Shown piece by piece: positions 34,375-46,492 of a stretch of DNA of 51,760 nucleotides (positions are counted from its first letter, which is position 1; each line of letters starts with the position of its first letter). Source of the DNA: Plantago elongata (Eukaryota > Streptophyta > Magnoliopsida > Lamiales > Plantaginaceae). The stretch is from assembly GCA_036897095.1 (NCBI GenBank), contig JAYMSP010000438.1:1-51760 (forward strand), read 5' to 3'. The translations under genes and the position numbers were made by a program. The notes beneath the pieces are model-generated. The model had not been told where the DNA came from, did not search any database, and worked only from the letters and a program-made list of their open reading frames with translations.

Positions 34375-36405
34375 GTTGGATATCCCTGGTCTAAACTCTA
34401 AAACTCTGAAAAAGTGGCATTAAATTATGAGTTAAAAGTTACAGCTGCTTGTATAAATCATTGAATTGAATAGTAGTACTTGTGTATTATATACATAAAT
34501 CAACAGTTGGATCTTGATTGTATTGTTTTCTTGGTAGACATTGAACTTGAGGTCCCTATTCACTGGTGTGTCATCCTGCATTTATACACACATTAAGTGC
34601 CTGAGCCTACTCACCCCACTTCTTTTTGCTTGAGATCTATATATATTTTCTGCCTTGTGTATCCAACAAATGGAATCTAATTGAGTTGTCCCATTCTTAT
34701 TCATGCCTTATTTAGTAAATAAAGGCCATCAACTACAAATTGACTTATTGCACTTTTTTAGATGATGTAGGTTAGAGACATGGTTGGTATTAGTAATACC
34801 AATTACCAAGCGGAGCTAGTAAAGATAAAGAATCAACCAACACGTGAAGATTTGTTAAGTAAAAACCAACGAGATCCAAGTGTTTGGCTCAGAATTGTAA
34901 TTGGCCTAAAATAGAACCAACGAAGTTTAAAAGTGGCTTAGAAATAAACAAGGACTTCCCATCCTTCTACAGAACTCGATTCGTATAAATTATTTTAGGA
35001 GGTTTTTGTATTGTTATAGCAAAAGAGAATTCCACGTCTGACCAACTACCTGCACTGCTTGTTTGAAGATGCATGTCGGTTTATAGGACAGATGAAACCT
35101 TTTGTGTGGCTGAACTTTTAGGACAAGGTTATAAAAGCGTTGAAAAGTGGTTGATAGTTGCAGTATTAATACCAAAAGTGCAAAAGGAAGATAAGGTTAA
35201 ACATATAAGGAAGCAATTATTAGGTGATCTGTGACATATTTTATACTGGTGAAAATGCTCTGGAGACATGTGTATAGATAGCAATTTGCAAGCATCAGAA
35301 ACTGAACCAAACATCACCAACGTTTTATGCATATTGAAAATGTTCCAATGATTTTTTGGTTGTTCGCCGACATGTAAATTAATAAACATCATAATTTATC
35401 ACTTCTTGAGATTTTTAAGGTGAACTACTGGACCACCCCACAAGTTTCGGTTGTATGATATTTGTCCCATTTGGGGCGGAGGCATGATTATATACCTTAT
35501 AACCTCCTGCTTCCGGATACGGAGTTATCACCATATCAGATAGGCGTTGAATCTACTGCATTATATATGGTCCTCTCCTCTGTACTATGAAAGTTCACTC
35601 TTTATCATTATCTTGCATGTATTGATCATGAGGTTGAATTGAATCAGGGTATTAAATTCTTGGTCGTGTTAGTTGGAATGAACATCCAACTACACGGATG
35701 TGATCGGCATGATCACCCGGTCCTGACAAATTGATGGCTGTGAATTGAATTCCATCTCCATCTGATGATCCATCTTTTCTGTTTTGAACTTTTAATAGTC
35801 TGTTTGACAACTACTGTTATCTTGGATCATCCATCAAAAACCGTTCCATTTCATTTTCTCAACTCCCTCTACTTTCTTCCAAGACATGCCTTCTCATAGT
35901 AGTACATATTAGTCTGCTAATATAAGCTTGGGATTCAGCTTGTACATCAACCTAATCTACTTGCACAATAACTGCCGTGTTAGTTAGAAATTAAAGAGGG
36001 AAACAGAGCTATTCCTATCAGCTCAAACTTCAAATGTACAGTAATAACTTTTGTTCAGAGTGCTATTCCTAATCTGCTTGCACAAAAACATATTTATACA
36101 AAAACAGGATTACATCACTCTGAAAGTGCTTCGCAATTTAAAAATCATTCGAGTAAGTTGTTGCGAACATTGATGAAAAGATGAACATCCAATGCACACC
36201 AGGTTAGACTATAAGTTGCATATTTAGGTGAGACACAAAGGCCATTAACCAATGAATTGCGCATTAACTCAGAAACAGGATAAAACTACAAAGGTTTATA
36301 TATTTTGATACACATGGCTTCAAATTATAACAACTCTCATGCTCTCTATCTCTATATTCCGTATGTTTCATCAGAAGCATGAATGTGTACATTCCCCGGA
36401 TAGGA
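34375..36405. other. 2-kb intergenic region, nothing recognised
   Basis: The sequence lies between the IQM promoter and the 3' end of the HPt-like gene. Its composition is ordinary AT-rich intergenic. The frames that are open (such as 35392-35129 minus) lack splice-linked partners and familiar motifs. The last few hundred bases are probably the 3' UTR of the HPt-like gene. Confidence 0.5.
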
Positions 36406-37830
36406 TCAGGTTCCTCTTGAAGCAATTTCCTGCTCAATCTGTGCAGGTAGACATAAATGGATATAAAGTTAAATCATAAAAGTAAATAAAAAGAAAATGA
36501 ATGATGACATAACAGTAAATGCTTGAAACTGCTCTACGTGTGAGTGATAATAAGAAGCGTCTAATTATAAAACATATACTTAAAACTTAGAGCTTACTCT
36601 TTACCTTCATGAAACTGTCCAACCGGTCAGCCAGGATGTTATATTGGTGTTTTATGTTCTCCAATGCCTCGCGACACCTGAAAAAATAAAAAATAACAGA
36701 ACCAGGTTATCACATAGATCAATCCTTGTTCTACTAAAATCAATGAGGATAGTAAAGATGATATAAATAGACAATTAAACAGTTGTGTACTATTCACTAC
36801 AATGCGAATTGATTAATTTAGGTTATGCTTTATTTTTAATAACTAAAATAGGTAACTTTGAACGTCTCTTACCCTTCTTTCGACTTGCTTTCGATTGCGC
36901 TACATAGAGGAGAGCATGCATCTCTTACCTGACATGCGCCAATGCTGCGCATCAGTGCGATCATTTGTCAGCAAGAAATCAAGAAATATGCAATCTTTTA
37001 AAATTTTATGCAAGGATGCTAAATGTATGAAAAATACTAAAGCACATTACCATGAACAACCTCCCTTTATTTTGATGCATTGACAATACATCACTTTGAA
37101 GTCCACAACTGGTTGATCCCTGTATATGAAGTCAAATCAAACATGTTAGCCTAGTGATAAGTCATAACACATAAAATAGTTAAGCATGTAATAAAAAAAT
37201 GTTAGAACTTACAGAGCTCTTGTCATTTCGTTCACAACTGAATGAACATCGGTCATGAATACCTTTATCAGGTCAAAGAGAAACATAGCCCCGTTTTCCT
37301 TCTTTAAATCATGACACTGCCTAAAGTTCCTATCAACCAGTCCCTACAAATATTAAAATCAAATCCATAACTGATATCCAATTAAATAGTGAGTATTAGA
37401 GTTCATAAAAATAGTTGCGCATACTTCACCCAACGAATATTCATACAAGAGATTTCCCGAGTATAGGACTTTCGACTCACACACTTTTTACTTGGTAAAC
37501 ATACATAGAAAGAAATTCACTAGTGGAAATGTGTATCTTTCTTGGATCTCAAAATACCATTGAATAATCCATATAGAACTTACCTTCAAAACACCATATC
37601 TCAGTTGAGACAACAAATACTAATTCAAACAACTTAATTTTTGTGCAATCCACAAACATAAAACTTATATAAATCTTTCCCTCAAAAAATAAGCTAACAA
37701 ACAAAAAAACCAATGTATCAGATCTCACGAACATAAATCACGAATACAGAATCAAATTTAAAAAACTTACATCTCTCTCAAGGTCTTTAATCCGCTGGAG
37801 CTGAGTCTTGTTGAGTGCTTTTTTATCCAT
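36406..37830 (-). CDS. Pseudo-histidine phosphotransfer (AHP-like) protein, phospho-His replaced, Cys-rich (145 aa)
   Basis: Six exons on the minus strand: 37830-37771, 37343-37213, 37119-37051, 36944-36873, 36677-36605 and 36438-36406. Length, exon phases and helical pattern match plant AHP proteins. The N-terminal helix is MDKKALNKTQLQRIKDLERD. Next come FLFDLIKVFMTDVHSVVNEM and a region matching the HQLKGSSSSIGA motif. The end resembles the AHP end, with ALENIKHQYNIL and IEQEIASRG. The motif reads CIKIKGGCSCIGA, so the phosphorylated His is Ile79. Without it the protein cannot carry a phosphoryl group from cytokinin receptors to response regulators. Arabidopsis AHP6 similarly lacks the His and inhibits cytokinin signalling. 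Seven cysteines lie between residues 76 and 101. All frames are intact and all introns are GT-AG. Confidence 0.87.
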
Positions 37831-39081
37831 TTTGCTTTACTAGCTCAACCGGTTCTTGTTAAAAATATTTTTTTTAAAAATCCTTTAATAGTATTGCAAC
37901 TCAGGTTACTTTACTAACAACTATGAAAATCTGTTGTAAAACAGAGGAAACAAAGAAGGGTGTGCTTTCTCAGTGTCTGAAACAAAGTCATATTTTTATA
38001 GTTGAACAAGTTATGTTTCATTTCATCGTTTCAGTAAGAAAATTTAGTGACTTTCCAACTTTTGGATGTGGGCTTGAATTGGATGTGATTTATATGGTAA
38101 TAGAAATTTTGATAAGATTTTGTTTAAATTGTTCTGTAGTTAAGTTTTATTCTTCTTTTGCTTCATCTTCTTTACTAGATTCATGAAAATTTAAGGTTGT
38201 CTATTAGATTGAATTTAATATAAAACTATATATAAGTTACAGGGTCAATAATTTTACTGGATATAATTACTAGTTAATTTTAAGTAATACATTGACCAGC
38301 CCAAGTAGCAAATTTGGTAATTGAAACAAAAGAAAATCATTTAAAAATATGAGACTTATAATTAGAAATAGAATAATTTACCTTCTTTTTTTTAGTGAGA
38401 ATAAATAATAATTTAAAGACTTAATGTACTTAAAATTTGTCCTATTCCCCTTAAAATTTGTAACCTGGTTGAATGTTAAGAAATAAATAAGGAAGCAATC
38501 TTAAAAGACTGAAAATGTTTTTTTTTTGTTCATTCATTCTAATCCATGCACTTTGTACAATATCAACTCAGTCACTAGGCACGTACTAAGCAAATTTGAC
38601 ATTATGGTTTTGAATTTCAATAGATATGGTGTACAAAATTAAATTTTTTTATGTTGGATTTGAATATGTAATCGAGCTGTAACTTAGTCGAGTATTATTT
38701 TAATCTTTATAAAAGTAAAGTGGAAGTTAATTGTATATGCTTATGAATTATGTACACCAGGTGTTTGATAAGTTGCCATGTACTCGAACTAAAAGACAAT
38801 ATTGCGAATGTTTCACAAGTGTGTTGATATTGCCGTACTAGCTGACAAAGAGCAGAACATTTCTCTCCACTGTAGGATGCTGCATCTTGAAAACTCTCTA
38901 ATACCAAGTTTTGGAGCTCATCCCATGTCTCCTTTTCATCATATTCTGTATATATATGCTCTAAATCACTTGTCAGTTCATCCACATCTAACTTCCAACC
39001 AGTATCTTAACAAGATATTCTTTGATAACGAACCGAGTGTACTTGGTTTTAGAGTGGAGAAACAGGTTTGTGGCAGTCTAA
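37831..39081. other. Divergent upstream region of the HPt-like and ABCG genes
   Basis: 1.25 kb separates the two start codons. A possible TATA for the HPt-like gene (TATAAAAATA on the minus strand) lies at 37991-38000, and one for the ABCG gene (TATATATA) at 38949-38956. A minus-strand open frame at 38985-38707 looks exon-like and is listed as a finding. The middle is AT-rich. Confidence 0.5.
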
Positions 39082-42000
39082 ATGGCGGCCCCAGTGTCGA
39101 GAGATGAGTTGAGTCGTTCCATGAGCCGGAAAGGGAGCTTGTCGTCTACCAGTACAAAGGGTTGGGCTTCGTCTAGTATCCGGGAGGCGTTTGTTGCCCC
39201 GGGTGGAGATGTTTTCCAGAAGAGTGGGAGGGTTGATGATGAGGAAGAGCTTAAATGGGCAGCTATTGAGAGGCTCCCGACTTATGATCGAATGAGGAAG
39301 GGAATATTGAAGCAAGTTTTGGACAATGGAAGAGTTGTGCATGAGGAGGTGGATTTTGCTAATCTTGGCATGCAGGACAAGAAGCATATCATGGACAATA
39401 TGCTGAAAGCTTTTGAAGATGATAATGAGAGGTTACTTGTGAGACTTCGTGAGAGACTCGATAGGTAATGAGGAGCTTGAATAAGGATCCCATGCTGCTC
39501 ATTGGTTTTGGTGAAAGGAAATGTTCTTAAGACTCTTACCATTGTTTCATACAGGGTAGGGATTACTTTACCACATTGTGAAGTCAGATTTGAGCATTTG
39601 ACCATTGAAGGAGAAGCATTAGCTGGAAATAGAGCGCTTCCAACTCTGTTTAATTCTACTATGAATACAATCGAGGTATTTTGTTTCACATTACTGGAAA
39701 TTTAATATGAGAAACATGAATTTCATAAATGAAGTAGCATTTGATTATTGCAATGGACATTTTCCATCTCTATAGTGCCCTTAGAATAACTTTTAACTAT
39801 GAGTTATTATGCTGGAAAGTTGAAAACATACAGACTGTTGCATAATGCAAGTTCCGTCTTTTTTATTGTGGTTATGAACAGGGAATCCTTGGTTCTCTGA
39901 GATTGTGCCCGTCGAAAAAGAAGGCTATCAAGATACTAACTGACGTGTCTGGAATAGTAAGACCAGCGAGGTATGAATACAATCCAAGTTTAGAGGTGGT
40001 GTCCATCTTCAAATTCATGTTAAAGTAATATCAAGAAATGATAAGTGACAGATGATATGCAAATAATTTAGGCTAGAGTTCTCTAGCCACTTCCTCACTT
40101 TCATATTCCATGATTGAATAGAGATGTATGCATGTGTAGTTATCTTTCTGAGTTTCTTGTATAGTTTTCTCACATAATATATGAATTCAGGTTGACGCTT
40201 CTTCTGGGACCTCCAAGCTCAGGGAAATCAACATTGCTGAAGGCACTCGCTGGAAAGCTGGACCAAGATCTTAGGGTGCGCAGGCTGTTTGAATAATTTA
40301 GGGACTCATTCCCTTATGTCATACTTAAATCCTATGCTGAACTTTAATTTTGGTTTTCTGATACTAGGAGAGTGGGAAGATCACTTATTGTGGCCACGAA
40401 TTGAAAGAATTTGTTCCTCAGAGAACATGTGCTTACATCAGCCAGCAGGATCTTCACCATGGTGAGATGACAGTCCGGGAGACGTTTGATTTTGCAGGCC
40501 GTTGCTTTGGTGTGGGTGCTAGGTATGAATTACTGGCAGAAGTATCCAGGAGGGAAAAGGAGTCTGGAATAAAACCAGATCCTCAAATTGATGCTTTCAT
40601 GAAAGCAATTTCAGTTGCTGGACAAGAGACTAGTTTGGTTACAGACTATGTGCTAAAGGTTTCTTGACTTTCAATATGCGTGCATTGACTATAAAGTAGC
40701 TAAACATTTTAATCAACTAATGACATTATCCTTACAACAGATACTTGGAGTGGACATATGTGCTGATACTATGGTAGGTGATGAAATGCGAAGGGGTATA
40801 TCAGGAGGACAGAAGAAGCGTGTCACAACAGGTATGCAAAATGCTACATTAGTCCATTATGTGTGCTATACACATTTGAGGTTCAATTTTTTATTTCAAG
40901 ATCAGGAAATTCTAATGCACGTTTGCCTATTTGTAAAATATAGGGGAAATGTTGGTTGGGCCTGCCAAAGTGTTCTTTATGGATGAAATCTCTACTGGTC
41001 TGGACAGTTCCACCACATTCCAAATAGTGAAGTATATGAGACAAATGGTTCAGATAATGGATATTACTATGATCATCTCTCTTCTCCAACCAGCCCCTGA
41101 AACTTTTGATCTTTTTGATGACATAATTTTGCTTTCGGAAGGTCAAATTGTCTATCAAGGTCCACGGGAGAATATCCTTGACTTCTTTGAGAGTGTAGGA
41201 TTCAAGTGTCCCGAGAGGAAAGGAGTTGCAGATTTTCTACAAGAGGTTACCTCTAAGAAGGACCAAGGACAATATTGGTATAGAAATCAGCCTTACCGAT
41301 ACATATCAGTGCCAGAGTTTGCCCATAGCTTTGAGTCCTTCTACGTAGGGCAGAAGATTTTCGGAGAACTTGCAGTCCCTTATGACAAGAGTCTAGTTCA
41401 TCCTGCTGCATTAGTAAAGGATAAGTATGGCGTTTCAAACAAAGATCTATTTAAGGCGTGTCTGGCAAGAGAGTGGTTATTAATGAAGCGCAACTCGTTT
41501 GTGTATATTTTCAAGACTACACAGATCACAATCATGGCTCTTTTTACTTTCACTGTGTTCTTTAGAACAACAATGAAAGCTGGTCACATAGATGACGGCC
41601 ACAAATTTTATGGTGCCCTTTTCTTTAGCCTCATCAATGTGATGTTCAATGGAATGGCCGAGCTTGCCATGACCATTTTCAGGCTCCCGGCGTTCTTTAA
41701 GCAGAGGGATGCATTATTTTACCCGGCATGGGCATTTTCACTTCCAATTTGGCTCCTCCGAATTCCTATTTCCTTCATGGAGTCTGGAATATGGATAATT
41801 CTTACATATTACACTGTCGGATATGCTCCTGCTGCTAGCAGGTCAGTGTATGAACTATCTGTATTAAACATATTGTTCTGAGTTGCAGAAATGGAGAATC
41901 CTAACATTGCAGTTCTTCCAGATTTTTCAAGCAATTCTTGGCATTTGTCGGTGTGCATCAGATGGCCTTGGGCCTGTTTCGGTTCATTGCAGCCCTTGGG

Positions 42001-45000
42001 AGAACACAGGTTGTTGCTAATACTCTTGGAACCTTCACATTGTTGCTGGTCTTTGTCTTGGGTGGATTCATTATTGCGAAAGGTCAGTAACTCCCCTTCT
42101 AATTTTTCTGTGACATGATACGACTGAGTGCTATTTAAAAATTTAACATTTGTTATGTTACAATGCAGATGACCTTCAACCATGGTTGAAATGGGCTTAT
42201 TATGTTTCTCCCATGTCCTATGGACAAAATGCAATTGTTCTTGTAGAATTTCTTGATCCAAGATGGGGAGCGGTAAATTAACCTACCTTGTAAAACATAG
42301 TGACAGTTGCACAGTTTTCCTCTAACCATACAGTAATTGATATGAATGATCTATTATACAGAAAAATGATGATGGAAGATTTGCTGGAAGTACGGTTGGA
42401 GAAGAGCTTCTAGCTGGTCGGGGGATGTTTACTAAAGAGCATTGGTATTGGATCTGTGTCATTGCACTGTTTGGATTTTCTCTGTTCTTCAACGCATGCT
42501 TTGTTGCTGCATTAACGTACCTTAAACGTAAGTTTTGATTTCTATAGCAAGTTTTATGAAATTGAAACCTCTTTCCCATTTCTGTGTAATGGAAACTGAG
42601 CATTCTATCTTGTAAAACTTGAGTGCAGCTTTCAGAGAATCCAAATCTGTTAGCTCGAATCTCGATAGTGAAAGTAACAAAAACAGGCTGCAGCTGTCTA
42701 AGGGAAAGGTGGCAATAGATGAGAGCTCACCTTCTGCATCTGGTTGGTACTTCAAATCCAAGGTTCTTGTATATATCTTTGGTTATGTGAGTTACTAATT
42801 ATATGGTTAAATACCCCAGGATTAACAAATGTTAATGAGGTCGTTAGTGCAACAAACAAAAAAGGAATGGTGCTTCCATTCAAACCCTTGTCACTCTCAT
42901 TCAACCACATGAATTATTTCGTCGATATGCCAGCTGTAAGTGATTTATCTGATTCTCATTTGATTTCCAATTATCCAACATGTCAGATGCTATAATTTTT
43001 CAGTATGTATGATCAATTTCGAGTGAATCATGCGCAGACGATAGATGTGGACATTAAGATGACGATCTTTAGTACAGTTGGGGCTTTGGCCATGTTTTAT
43101 TAATTAGGACACTGCAGAGAAAAGTACATTCTGCTTATGGCCCAACTGTGAATTAGTATAGATATATAAAACTAGAGGCATAAGTTGCTGATGTGTAATG
43201 TCAAAGCAGCAACTCGCTTGAGGTGAAATTTTTTCAATAGATGGAAAATAATAGATATAACTCTATCAGGAAATGAAGAGCCAAGGGTTTGAGGAAACAC
43301 GGTTACAATTGTTGAAAGACGTAAGTGGAGCATTCAGACCTGGAGTACTAACAGCGTTGATGGGGGTTAGTGGTGCTGGAAAAACCACATTGATGGATGT
43401 TCTGGCTGGAAGAAAAACTGGTGGATACATCGAAGGGGAGATTAGAATATCTGGTTTTCCAAAAAATCAAGAGACATTTGCTCGTGTGAGCGGCTACTGC
43501 GAGCAGAATGATATCCATTCTCCACATGTTACAGTTTACGAGTCCCTCCTATACTCAGCCTGGCTTCGTCTTCCAGCAGATGTAAACAAGGAAACTAGGC
43601 AGGCAAGTTCTTGTTCCATCTTACATTCTGTAACTACTTCATCTTTTTTTTTTTTTGGAACTTCTACTAAAACTAAATATATTTTTCTTACCATCTTGTA
43701 TCTTTAGACTATATAATAATCATGTGTTGACAGACAAGAGAACTTATTAATCCAGTTGTCTGATTGGAAATGGTACAATAATGTTTCAGATGTTTGTTGA
43801 GGAAGTTATGGAGCTAGTTGAGCTGACTGCATTAAGAAACGCCCTGGTTGGGCTTCCTGGAGTAGATGGATTGTCAACCGAACAAAGAAAGAGGCTCACA
43901 ATAGCTGTTGAATTAGTAGCAAACCCATCTATTATTTTCATGGACGAACCAACTTCGGGCCTGGATGCTAGAGCTGCAGCCATTGTCATGCGTGCTGTGA
44001 GGAATACAGTGGATACAGGGAGAACTGTTGTCTGCACAATTCACCAACCAAGCATTGATATTTTTGAATCATTTGATGAGGTAATTTATTTTAGGCCTAT
44101 TATAACTAATATTCATTATGACCAATCATATACTGTCTGTGACTATGAGTTATAGTCAATAATTCTTTTATTTCAGCTATTTCTGATGAAGAGGGGAGGA
44201 CAAGTTATTTATGCAGGAGCTCTTGGGCGTGACTCTCAGTTTCTGGTCGAATACTTTGAGGTATCTATCCATATCATGTACTGTTCAGTATATCAATGTT
44301 CTAGAGAAACGAAAGTTAAGTCTACTCATAATTGCTTTTGCACAAGGTTAACATATAGTACATCTTGCAGTCTATTCCAGGTGTGTCAAAAATCAAATAC
44401 GGATACAACCCTGCGACATGGATGCTGGAAGTTAGTTCTTCAGCCATTGAAGCTCAACTTGACATGAACTTTGCTGAAATATACTCCACTTCAGATCTAC
44501 ATAGGTAATGAAATAATTAATAGGTTCGATCTTCAGATCCTATTATCACATAATGCTTAACAATCAAGTATTTTTTCTCTTTCTCGACCCCATATTTACA
44601 GGAGAAATCAAGACCTTATTAAGGAGTTGAGTTCTGCACCAGCAGCAGCACAGGACTTGCATTTTCCCACTAAATACTCGCAGCCATTCCTAGTCCAGTT
44701 CATTGCATGTTTCTGGAAGCAACACTGGTCTTATTGGAGAAATCCACAATACAATGTTATTCGATTTTTTATGACAACAGTAATTGGACTAATTTTTGGG
44801 GTCATCTTTTGGGATAAAGGAAATAAGATGTAAGTAATATTCTAGAAGATCACACTGCAGTGTAGCTTCATAGTTGATATGCTGCCTTAAGTGTGTTAAA
44901 GTATCTCATACAATTTTTTATTCTGGCAGCCATAAACAACAAGACCTCTCAAATCTTCTTGGAGCTATGTATGCTGCTGTTCTATTCCTTGGTGGAACAA

Positions 45001-46060
45001 ACACTTCGGCAGTGCAATCTGTAGTGGCAATTGAAAGAACGGTCTTTTATAGAGAAAGAGCAGCAGGGATGTTCTCGGCTTTGCCTTATGCATTTGCGCA
45101 GGTATAATTCATAAATTTTCCATCTAAAGAAAATATAACAACTCAGAATAATGGCTTGCAATCCTCATATTATAAGAGTTCCACTTGAACCCCTGTATTA
45201 TTGATTGCACAACATTTTATTGCATTTTGCACCAAAAGTTTCTGATTTGGTAAGAGTTCTGATTCGGAGGTTACAAAAACGAGGATTTTTTGGACGTGAA
45301 AGGACAGGATAATTTGTTGCAAGTTATACGTAAGACAAGAGAGTTGTGTTGCGTTTTTACCATAACTTGTCATATGGAAACTGATTGTGATTCACTTCAT
45401 TTCATGTTCTTCCCAGGTGTCAGTTGAAACCATTTACGTTGCAATTCAGACCTTCTTATACAGTCTTCTCCTTTACTCCATGATTGGTTTCCATTGGACT
45501 CCTGCCAAGTTCTTATGGTTTTATTACTACGTCTTCATGTGCTTCGTGTACTTCACTCTATACGGAATGATGCTTGTGGCCCTCACACCAAGTTATCAAA
45601 TAGCTGCCATTGTCATGTCATTTTTCCTCAGCTTCTGGAACCTCTTCTCTGGTTTCCTAATCGCAAGAATGGTAAATAACATTTGCCACATTCTGCATCA
45701 ACATGCTTTCAATTTTCTCATGATGCGTCTAAAGAATATGTCTCGTCTTCCTTTTCATTCAACTAATGTTAGTTTTCATAAACATTGCAGGAAATTCCGA
45801 TCTGGTGGAGGTGGTACTACTGGGGCTCACCAGTGGCATGGACGATCTACGGCCTTGTAACATCACAAGTGGGAGACATGATGGAACTTGTTGAAGTACC
45901 TGACCATGGTGGCATCCCATTGAAGGACTATCTTAAACAGTTTCTCGGTTACGAGTCCGATTTTCTCCCATATGTTGCCTTGGCTCATGTTGGATGGGCA
46001 CTTCTCTTCTTCTCTGTGTTTGTATATGGAATCAAGGTCTTGAACTTCCAGAGAAGATAA
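39082..46060 (+). CDS. Full-size PDR-type ABCG transporter (1461 aa)
   Basis: Twenty exons in phase: 39082-39464, 39555-39675, 39882-39970, 40191-40275, 40368-40658, 40741-40831, 40944-41841, 41922-42082, 42169-42272, 42362-42527, 42629-42742, 42820-42935, 43270-43602, 43790-44080, 44177-44260, 44371-44504, 44602-44829, 44930-45101, 45417-45671 and 45791-46060. The order NBD1-TMD1-NBD2-TMD2 is that of plant pleiotropic drug resistance transporters. NBD1 has Walker [10 protein letters not shown] (204-212), signature ISGGQKKR (343-350) and Walker [12 protein letters not shown] (D367, E368). NBD2 has Walker [10 protein letters not shown] (905-913), the family's degenerate signature LSTEQRKR and [10 protein letters not shown]. 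It should be a plasma-membrane exporter of hormones or defence metabolites. Sequence is closest in feel to the ABCG35/ABCG36 group; the substrate is unknown. Intron 13 has a GC donor (CAG|GCAAGT). Confidence 0.95.
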
Positions 46061-46492
46061 GCTGGAGTTGACTATAAGATAGCTTCGGCATGCTCATTTT
46101 TCTCTAGAAATAATATGAGAAGTTTGTAAATGCAGTGTTTCTGATAAAAAAAGTCCATTTCTTATTTACTTCTGGGCATTGTTTGTACAAAATTATGTAA
46201 ATTGGTTTGCCTTTTAATCAAATAAAATGATTTGCTATTACATTGTGACTCTGTGTTCACGGTTAACAATTCCTACTTCCTACATTTTAACCTAGTTTTA
46301 ACCGAACTAATTATGCAAATAGTATAATGGATAAAAAAGAAAGAAAAAAATTCATAAATTTTAAAAGCCTGAGGACGATTTCGAAGTTACCCTTGAGGTT
46401 GAGGACTAAACTGAAATTTTACGTCTAGCATAGAAATGTACACAATACAACATTTGCAGAGGAGAGAGAAGCGAAGAGTTTAGAGAGAGAAA
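46061..46492. other. Intergenic region between the ABCG and kelch genes
   Basis: 432 bp holding the ABCG 3' UTR and the start region of the kelch gene. The last 40 bases are GA-rich, typical of a plant 5' leader. No clear TATA box. Confidence 0.5.
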
